DNA from: Verpa conica
Lineage: Eukaryota; Ascomycota; Pezizomycetes; Pezizales; Morchellaceae
DNA length: 64,000 nucleotides
Direction: 5' to 3'
Assembly: GCA_033030425.1 (NCBI GenBank)
Contig: JAUFSD010000020.1
Span: 558,001 to 622,000 of the forward strand
Numbering within the stretch: position 1 is the stretch's first letter; every line of letters begins with the position of its first letter. Below, piece by piece: positions 57,202 through 64,000 of this stretch. The position numbers and the translations under genes are program-made. The notes beneath the pieces were generated by a model, which was not told where the DNA came from, searched no databases, and saw nothing but the letters and a program-made list of their open reading frames with translations.

Positions 57202-57987
57202 AACAACGATCAGTAAAGAATGTGGTGGGATATATACCCTTAGTTAGTGATTTTCCAGGGGAAGTGGAGGTAGGCAGGCATTTATTCAAGTATTCTTGAG
57301 AAATTCCGGATTACTTTAGAAGAATGCCGAGCCGGAGTATTCCCACCATCGGAATAGACGCCAAGCCGGGATGAATTCCACGACCAGAATAAGTCCCGCG
57401 GAACACCATAGCTATAAGACAGTACCCGATGTTTCCCCGCTCTAGATGTACCCCTCATACGGCTAGTGTCTGTGTGCCGGGCTCCGAATGCAGGTACAAT
57501 GACGAACGGTGATGCTTACCCGAGATCCGACACGTGTAGAACCGTTCCAGGTGCTCGGGTAGGGTGTGTGTGGATCGTCCGGGATTGGCGCAGTGGTACG
57601 TGTGCAGGTTTCGAGCTGTTACTTAATCTGGCCTGCGGGGGTTAGACTATGTACTGCTGCTATTGATCCAAGACACAACGAGACTCGCGTATCAAACGAT
57701 GAACCCCACTGTTTTACCGATGCTCCTAATGTCTCCTGCTAATTTAGACACATATACTACAATACTTCGGAGCACATACCAATGTGTTTGGACACACTTC
57801 AATGCCGGGATCGTTCTTTCCTACTCCCGGAAAGCTTCATAGCTCGTAATATCAATAGCCTACCGTATAATCTTGTTAAACTCGACCCACTAGGCCGGGA
57901 GATTAAAATGTGTTTTTACGCAATTTTCAACACACAAAAAAACAAAAAAATAGTTTTACACTATATACTCGCGTCAGCGCTCAAGTA
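57202..57987. other. Intergenic stretch
   Basis: Presumed promoter side of the secreted-protein gene. The minus-strand ORF 57074-57289 overlaps its 5' end in another frame and is not supported. Nothing else recognised. Confidence 0.4.
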
Positions 57988-58161
57988 TTGAGACACGCCC
58001 GGGGGTAGGTGGAGGTTTCCGAGGGTCAGCTCTCTGGGGGGTGGTCAGTGCTTGGAGAATAGAATCCACGATACAATAGAGAATAAAGTAATTAATTGCG
58101 TGGTGACGCAGTATTACAATAAAGTATATAGTGAAAAGTAAAAAGTTCCAGCAAATAAAAA

Positions 58162-59300
58162 CTAAAACCGAGTTTGCCCACCCTGCGCCTTGATTACTGC
58201 CTGAACCCTTTCGGGCATGGTATCTACTAGCTCTCTCACTTCAATGTCGGGAATTGATAGCCACATTTCCTGCACAGCTGTAGTCATACTTGGAACTGTT
58301 GTAGATCTCTCTTCTATGTGATAGAGATAATCTTTCATCCTTCTCCAAATTTCTTCAATAGGGTTGAGATCAGGGGAAGAAGAAAGCCATGTAAGAAAAC
58401 CGAGATAACAAAAATTGCAGGTGTCTTAGGTATGCCAAGCAGTGTGTGCAGGTACTTTGTCCTCCATAACAGAAATAGGTTTGCCAAAACTCTGAACTGT
58501 TTCCTGATATACAGGAATCAAAACAGGGACAAGAATATAATCAGTATAGTTCATAGCAGTAATTTTCCTCAATTTTTATTCCAAAATAAAAGTTTATATT
58601 TTCCACCAATACCAGAAATTACGCCCTAAGCCATAAGTAAACTTAATTTTTCGAAATTTGGGAACAACACAATCTTCTACCTCCTCTTCATCCAGTTGTT
58701 GAGTAACCCCAATATTTCCACTTGCCCCACCAATATTAAATGAACTCTTGTCAGTCCAAATAACGTACCACCAATTGCTAATTGTCCAGTGGGCATGGGC
58801 TAAAGCCCATGAAAGTCACTTTTTTTCAGCAGTATTGTTTAAAAATGGTTTTAACGTGCAATACAACGGTGATAACCCTAAGTCTCAAAAGTATTTTGCT
58901 GGACTTTATGTGAAGCATGAATATTGAGAAGCTGGACAATTGCCATATATAGTAATTGGTGGTGAATACTACTAGAAGTAGCTAATTAAATAAAATACTG
59001 TTGGTATTCAAAAGAAATTAACCGAGGGCGACCGGAATATTGTTTGATTGTAGGATCCACACAGTTGGATAGGCGAGCAACCGTGAAACATGGAATGCGC
59101 AGTTGCCAAGAAATGCGTCGAATTGTCCAGCCAGCATAATAGCAAAGTGCAAAGACATGGCAACACTTTTTGCACTCTATTTCTTTTTCTCGGCACTGAT
59201 TATGAAGACTGGTAATAGCTATAGAAAGACGTTCTACTCGGCTACAAAGTAACTCCAGCTCGTCACTTATTGACTCAGGCAGGGACTCGGGTGTAGTCAT
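58162..59300 (-). pseudogene. Mariner-type transposase, degenerate
   Basis: ATG at 59300 starts MTTPESLPESISDELELLCS with a helix-turn-helix region (WTIRRISWQLRIPCFTVARL). The frame then breaks near 58986. Catalytic motifs remain: VIWTDKSSFNIG (first Asp), ISVMEDKVPAHT (second Asp; Lys where Asn is usual) and SSSPDLNPIEEIW (Glu). The C-terminus AVIKAQGGQTRF ends at 58162. At least four in-frame stops (several TAA where Gln is plausible) and frame changes separate these blocks. It is certainly inactive. Confidence 0.8.
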
Positions 59301-59456
59301 GTTTAATAGAAAAGTAGTAAATGTGGATTAAAAAGTAAGCAATAGGAAATGTAATAAGAAGTGACTCTGGTAAAAATAACTGTGCAGCTTGAAGAAAGAA
59401 CTCTAACACTGGCTAAATACATCTTCTATACTGAATTTACAGCGTATTATTCCACA

Positions 59457-59505
59457 TTCTCGGCATTCTTCGGCGTCTCTCGGCGTCCTTCGGCGTCCGC
59501 AAAAA
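59457..59505. repeat. Short tandem repeat, TCGGCGTC(T/C)(C/T) units
   Basis: Four to five 10-bp units (TCGGCATTCT, TCGGCGTCTC, TCGGCGTCCT, TCGGCGTCCG) between the transposase start and the right inverted repeat of the mariner element. Their subterminal position suggests former transposase-binding repeats. Confidence 0.6.
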
Positions 59506-59837
59506 AGTGAAAGCCGTAAAAAATCGAACTTACTATACCAGTTCCTGCTATTTGGACCATTTTCTGTAAGTTGCCCTATATTTTCACAGCTATTGTAACC
59601 TGCATTGTGAGTTCCATTTTATTGTGGGTTCTATTCTCCAAGAACTGACCACCCTTGAGAGCGCTGACCCTCGGAAACCTCCACCTAGCCCCAAACGTGT
59701 CCCAATACTTTAGCCCTGACCCGAGTAAATACAAGTATGTATCATTCTTATACTAGTCCTATGAATCACCATGGCTCACAACTATTCCCAACTAGAGTTT
59801 AGGGACGAAAGTCTAAAAGGGCAACCGACGCGGTATA

Positions 59838-59848
59838 GGGTTAGGGTT
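59838..59848 (+). repeat. Interstitial telomere-type motif
   Basis: GGGTTAGGGTT, 130 bp beyond the right end of the mariner element. Confidence 0.8.
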
Positions 59849-61346
59849 CCTCTAAATTACATTTCATAACGGGAGCCGCAAAGTTATCGGCATTACGGTA
59901 TGTTAGTAACATTTGGAGACAAATTGCAGGCTTTTGAAAGATCTACAAAGTTCTCTACTATTACAAAGCGGGGAAACTATGTGTTAAAGTCCGGTCGGTC
60001 CTCTCCTCCAGTAAAGTTCCTGCCGGGCCCCCGACCGTTTTCAATTTTTTCGTCATGAGGACTCGGTCCCCCAATGAACCAGGGAACTGCGCCAAGAAAC
60101 CGCCCCGGATTGCCTTACAAGGTAGGGCGATTCCGGATATTGATCAAACAGCGGGGGAGGACCGTGCATATTAGGGCCTCAATTAAAGCGAACCCAATGT
60201 ATACAGCCTTTGGGAACTGTGGCTGAATTTTAAATCACTGTGGAAAGAATATGGGAGGTTTATGAATGGTGTATGAATTGTACTATATACATAATAGCGT
60301 AGAAACAAGTTCGTGCTATAAGTGTATGGAATCTGGGTCATGCCATACCGTATTAGAACAAGTATGATAGCGGAGGTCTAGCAGGTATTAATAATCTCGC
60401 TCGGTGCCGTGAGTGCATACCCTTATAAGGCGAGTAGAAGTACTCCGAAATGTTATCTGGCAGTATTCCTGCACCAAGACCATCTCGAGATGTCAACGCG
60501 GCTGTGTATGAATCCGTCCAGATGGATAATCGAGATCTATATTCCCACCTCTAGGTCATGTTTAAAAAAGCTGGCGCCAGAACGTTCAAATAGTCGATAG
60601 TTAGTTGTAGCCAGAAATGCCACTCACAGTCACGCCCAGCAGCAGTTTCATCGGTAGTTTCATGCAGGAATCCTGCTATAACCGTCATTAAATAGATCAA
60701 CTCGCTGATGACATGACGGTATCTTATATCTATGCACCTCTTGATCTCCAACAAAGCAGCAGCAGCATCAGCAAAATGCACGACCACGGCATCAGCACAC
60801 CCCCGGACGTCGACTGGAACCCCAAACGACTACTTTGCTGTGGCGCTGGATATGCTGAAGATGGGATATGTTTATTCCGCTGTAGCACAGAAGACCAAGC
60901 CAGTTGGAAGGTGTTCATTTCCTTCTCGATGTAAATTTCTCCGTATGGTGGAGCCCCATGAACATTGATAGAGGCTGTAACAATAGCGGATTGGCTATTA
61001 GCCTTGTTAGTAGTCTTTACATCATTGGGGTGTATAGTTTATAGTAGCAGACTCACCTCATAACAATATTTTAAAGCACTCTCCAGGAAAAGGATCATTT
61101 GCTCTTGTTGCGTCGTTTGGGTGGATGGATGGCTCTAGCAACACCTAGAGAGCATAGCCGCATGACGGGAGAGGTACTCTATTTCAAGTGACAGTGCACT
61201 CCCTCTTTGTGCCGCCGCCGGAATTGATTCGAACAGCGGTAGGTTGTCCACTATCTCCCCTTTGAGTAGTCTCAAGACTCATTGCTGCATGTGTCGCCGT
61301 GTGGGTAACTCAACAGGCTCCGGGGACCCAAAATCTTACTGATGAC

Positions 61347-61357
61347 AACCCTAACCC
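61347..61357 (-). repeat. Interstitial telomere-type motif
   Basis: AACCCTAACCC on plus. The next motif (61867) is 520 bp away and points the other way. Confidence 0.8.
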
Positions 61358-61866
61358 AAAGCAGGTGGGGGGGCATTGATGTGAGACATTGCCGAACAAC
61401 TTAGCATACATTATGTCGCGGAGGTAATGCCCGACCGACGTCTTCTCTGCCGCTGGGTAATCCCAAGTATTATACGGCTTTAATTCAGAAACGGGACACT
61501 ATCTTGGCCGTTACAGTACGCACAACAATATTTAGGCAGTCCTATTTGAATTAATCATAGGTCCTATGTGTTTTTCATATATTTGTACTAATTACCAGTT
61601 ATCAGAATAATTGTACACAAGCGGGAGTAACCAGTCAACTGAAACATAAAAACAATGTTACTAAGCGGTACCGATAGTATTCAACGACTAGACCACCGGA
61701 GGGGTCGGTAGTTGGGTCGGCGATGATAGGTAAGATCTGTTTCCTAGAGTGATCATAGCTGCCTCTAACCTTGAGTAAACTCAGGTCATGTTTGTGACGG
61801 TACCGGGACTAGTTTACAGGGCAGACAAGGTGCCCGGATCCCGCTTGTGATTCACCGTTGGCATAT

Positions 61867-61877
61867 GGGTTAGGGTT
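61867..61877 (+). repeat. Interstitial telomere-type motif
   Basis: GGGTTAGGGTT, 260 bp past the stop codon of the acidic-protein gene. Confidence 0.8.
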
Positions 61878-62136
61878 ATGCTGTCACGTCCTTCCCCTAT
61901 GAACTTTAAACACTATTTAAATTCACCAACTGAGGGAATTGCATCCCACATATAGACGAGGTAAATAAACCTAATTAATAACGAGGAGTAAATGATAGTA
62001 ATTTAATGAAACCCAAGAATCGGCTAAAGCGCTTACCAATATAACGAAACCAAGATATATAAACGCGATAAAGGTAAACGAAAATGAAAAACATTGATCA
62101 CAAAGTTCAAACGCTGAAAAAACGCAAAAAGCAGAT

Positions 62137-62838
62137 TCAATCCACCGATGCTTCTCTGAGATCTACCCACTCCGTTCTCACTCTCCTTTTTTTTCTACTA
62201 CACTTATCGTCATCTTCATTATCCCTCTTACCACTTTTAGATCCCACCTCTGTCCCGAAAGAACGCTCGAGTGCCTCCCGAAGAATAGACCTTTTGCCGA
62301 CGACTGCACCAACCTCCGGAGAACGTTTCCGTTTATTTTCGCGCGCATCCGGGGGTTTACCAGGACTTAATCGCAGCGGTGACCCATAATCCCCATCACC
62401 GTCGGACGTACTATCATCGGAATCATATCCACCAACCTCAGCGCTATAATTTTCTCGCTCATAAAGATCCTCTTCGTATGCCGCATCCTGGCTGTCCTTA
62501 TAAGTGTCGTATCGATTGTTTCCACCCCAGGATTCGTCGCTATCGTATTGGGAGTTTTCATCCTGGTAATGGTTCTCATTTGCTTCCATAATGGCTTCAA
62601 TAGCGTATTCTTCGTGCCAAAATTCGTGTATAACGTCACTGTGATCTTCGAGAATATTATTATCGTTATCATGACTATCCTCGAGAAGGTCGTCAATGTC
62701 GGGGGTGTCCGGATGCCCGGTGTCGTCTAGGTACTGGCCGCTCTCGAAGTACTCGCTCAGGCCGGGAAGGTCCTCATCGTCAGAGTCGCTATCATCTCGG
62801 TAGCGCAGTAGTAAAGATTGTGTTACACGTAGAATCAT
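62137..62838 (-). CDS. Acidic protein with nuclear-localisation-type motifs, 233 aa
   Basis: A single exon from ATG 62838 to a stop at 62137. Residues 12-160 are very rich in Asp and Glu (YRDDSDSDDEDLPGLSEYF, YDSDDSTSDGDGDYG) with Tyr and Asn. The C-terminal third is basic: ARENKRKRSPEVGAVVGKRS and KCSRKKRRVRTEWVDLREAS look like two nuclear-localisation signals. No enzymatic motif, signal peptide or membrane segment is visible. Acidic-then-basic proteins of this kind often work in the nucleus as chaperone-like or chromatin-associated factors, but no family was recognised. Higher GC than the flanks supports coding. Confidence 0.6.
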   Translation of the reverse strand: MILRVTQSLLLRYRDDSDSDDEDLPGLSEYFESGQYLDDTGHPDTPDIDDLLEDSHDNDNNILEDHSDVIHEFWHEEYAIEAIMEANENHYQDENSQYDSDESWGGNNRYDTYKDSQDAAYEEDLYERENYSAEVGGYDSDDSTSDGDGDYGSPLRLSPGKPPDARENKRKRSPEVGAVVGKRSILREALERSFGTEVGSKSGKRDNEDDDKCSRKKRRVRTEWVDLREASVD

Positions 62839-63668
62839 TTAGAGGATGGTGTGTTTGTGTCTTGGGAGTATTAGTTGTAAGTCTATGCTCGCCAAGGCTT
62901 TTTGGCTAGCGGGGTTTGTGCTACCTTGAAACACAATGCGATTGTCGGTGTGACCATCTGTAGAAGGCCACCAATCGGGTAGTAAGTAGAATCATAGGGG
63001 ATGGATGGAAGCCGAAAAGAATTGTATAGCATTAGAGAATTATATAAGTCACGCCAAAACCGTCATTCCTCAACATCTATGATGATAGTGTGCTAAAATT
63101 TCTACCGGCGTTATTTAGGAATGATAACAAATGGTCTTGAGATGTCGCATGTTTACAGTATACTCAGTATGAGGCCTCTTACGTGGGTTAGATCTATCAC
63201 CAAGTACCTGGCTAGATCAACCCGCCATACAACTAAATCTAACCTCAATATTACGGGGTCTTTCCAAGGACAAGTGGGCGCCTAGAACACGCGAACGAGA
63301 GAATGAAGTGGGGTTCTATGTATTTATGATTAACAGATTCATTTATTCTAGAATTTTTCGCACTGGGTTAGGGTTTCTGAGTAGAAGAAGCTATGAAGGC
63401 AGGGGCCATGGGCCGGGGGAGGAGCCGTAGGTATAATGGGGTAGTGAGATATTTCAGCTACTTCCAGCGGTATAGCTCACTCAACTGGGTCCGTGTATGC
63501 TGTCTTATCAGAGAGGATTCTATATGGTGAGCTCTAATGTTTTGCCTCTAGATCAATAGAACGCTAAAATAGACCCAGACACAACTATCCTCCATGTATT
63601 TATTATTAACTCATTCATTCATTCAGTAATTACAAAAGAAATAATACGTTTAGCATGGCCTAGCCCTA
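62839..63668. other. Intergenic stretch
   Basis: Upstream of the acidic-protein gene. It contains a telomere-type motif at 63365-63375 and two ATTCATTC-type segments (63327-63355 and 63597-63630). Otherwise unrecognised. Confidence 0.4.
63365..63375 (+). repeat. Interstitial telomere-type motif next to an ATTC-type repeat
   Basis: GGGTTAGGGTT, about 10 bp after a TATTTATGATTAACAGATTC and ATTTATTCTAG segment, echoing the arrangement near 47559. Confidence 0.75.
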
Positions 63669-63908
63669 CTAGTACAAAAATTTAATCCGCGAAGTGGTCG
63701 TAACCGACAAGCCCCATAAAATATCAGTAGCCCACCATTGAAGCCCCCCCCGGTCCTCTCCGTCGACCCAAAAACCCATACCCAGCTCCCCCATCATATC
63801 AAACGTCACATATACCAGAAATACAAAACCATTTCTTGAGGCTCCCACATCCTCCGAGCACAAAGCATTACCCGAGGCTTCGGAACAATCGATATTTCCT
63901 AGATACAC
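63669..63908 (-). CDS. Possible 3' part of a gene entering from the right edge
   Basis: A minus frame reads MYLGNIDCSEASGNALCSED, then GASRNGFVFLVYVTFDMMGE and WWATDILWGLSVTTTSRIKF, to a stop at 63669. Upstream in another frame lies LWRLRNRVRDEENVMDEKRE, up to the window end. The text looks coding and partly hydrophobic, but the join between the frames is unclear and the gene start would be outside the window. Family unknown. Confidence 0.3.
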   Translation of the reverse strand: MYLGNIDCSEASGNALCSEDVGASRNGFVFLVYVTFDMMGELGMGFWVDGEDRGGLQWWATDILWGLSVTTTSRIKFLY

Positions 63909-64000
63909 TACCTAGTTCTCTCTCTTCTCATCCATAACATTCTCCTCATCCCTAACTCTATTCCTAAGCCTCCACAGTCGTAAGGAAGCGAGACCTGCAC

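Larger units (their letters stand above)
57988..59705 (-). mobile_element. Mariner-type element with ~100-bp inverted repeats
   Basis: The ends (57988-58085 and about 59610-59705) are imperfect inverted repeats sharing GGTGGAGGTTTCCGAGGGTC, GGTGGTCAGT and CTTGGAGAATAGAA. TA flanks both sides (57986-57987 and 59706-59707). Length is 1718 bp. One degenerate transposase lies on minus. The terminal repeats have diverged more than those of the 19.3-kb element, so this insertion is older. Confidence 0.8.
59706..62136. other. Gene-free stretch
   Basis: Telomere-type motifs lie at 59838, 61347 and 61867. Overlapping short frames on both strands at 60551-60968 show no domain and no consistent coding signal, so no gene is called. 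Confidence 0.4.

Noticed and set aside
57580..57625. tRNA-like A box (TGGCGCAGTGGT) with GGTTTCGAG downstream
   Set aside because: No acceptor or anticodon stem can be drawn and the B box does not fit GGTTCGANTCC.
60551..60968. Four overlapping 62-78-aa ORFs on both strands
   Set aside because: No frame stands out, there is no domain, and no splice pattern joins them into a longer protein.
9948..63375. Window interpreted as a subtelomere because of TTAGGG motifs
   Set aside because: Motifs are isolated two-unit copies in both orientations, with no tandem array. They do not mark a chromosome end.
1..64000. CRISPR array, prokaryotic operons or Shine-Dalgarno sites
   Set aside because: No regularly spaced repeats. 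The introns and domain types are fungal.

Overview
The window looks like a gene-poor, transposon-rich accessory region of a filamentous ascomycete. The evidence is short GT-AG introns (40-75 bp) in every gene that could be modelled, an NLR with a fungal-type STAND N-terminal domain, Fot1/pogo and Tc1/mariner elements, and many short TTAGGG-type motifs. A Pezizomycete with a repeat-swollen genome (for example a truffle) would fit, but that is inference from style. No sequence comparison was possible.

Layout. 0-11.5 kb is almost gene-free: an LTR-like sequence at the left edge, one plausible 109-aa gene (2122-2451, minus) and decayed DNA. 11.5-21 kb is a transposon graveyard: a broken STAND N-terminal gene, an inverted-repeat element, a 3'-truncated pogo element carrying a nested MITE, two LTR-like sequences, and a Tc1/mariner element with perfect 65-bp terminal inverted repeats but a dead transposase. 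22.3-28 kb holds a RING-finger gene and a six-exon NACHT-ankyrin NLR, both plus strand. 28-31 kb carries coding relics. 31157-33352 is a pogo element that looks intact (44-bp inverted repeats, TA duplication, four-exon transposase of 566 aa). 35.4-37.1 kb is a tail-to-tail pair of LTR-like sequences. 37-43 kb holds a 37.1-kb ORF, a Helitron-like end, a minisatellite, a perfect hairpin and an NLR relic.

43-55 kb is the most coherent gene cluster. It has two collagen-like genes on plus (366 and 409 aa), sharing exon structure and an unrecognised C-terminal domain. It also has two long RING-finger genes on minus (791 and 561 aa) that arose by segmental duplication, plus a stranded last exon of a third RING gene between the collagens. 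All three complete RING genes split the RING at the same place with a short intron. 56-57.2 kb is a secreted protein with a carbohydrate-binding-like domain, 58-59.7 kb a dead mariner element, and 62.1-62.8 kb an acidic nuclear-type protein.

What stands out: twelve perfect copies of an 11-mer telomere-type motif (GGGTTAGGGTT or its complement), singly and outside coding sequence, some at the ends of dispersed repeats; a TATA box abutting a perfect or near-perfect hairpin in four LTR-like sequences; and transposase stop codons that all fit C-to-T change at CpA, as repeat-induced point mutation would give. NLR, RING and collagen-like genes appear as recent duplicates, living copies and fragments side by side, suggesting a fast birth-and-death region. 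How these genes interact cannot be read from the sequence.
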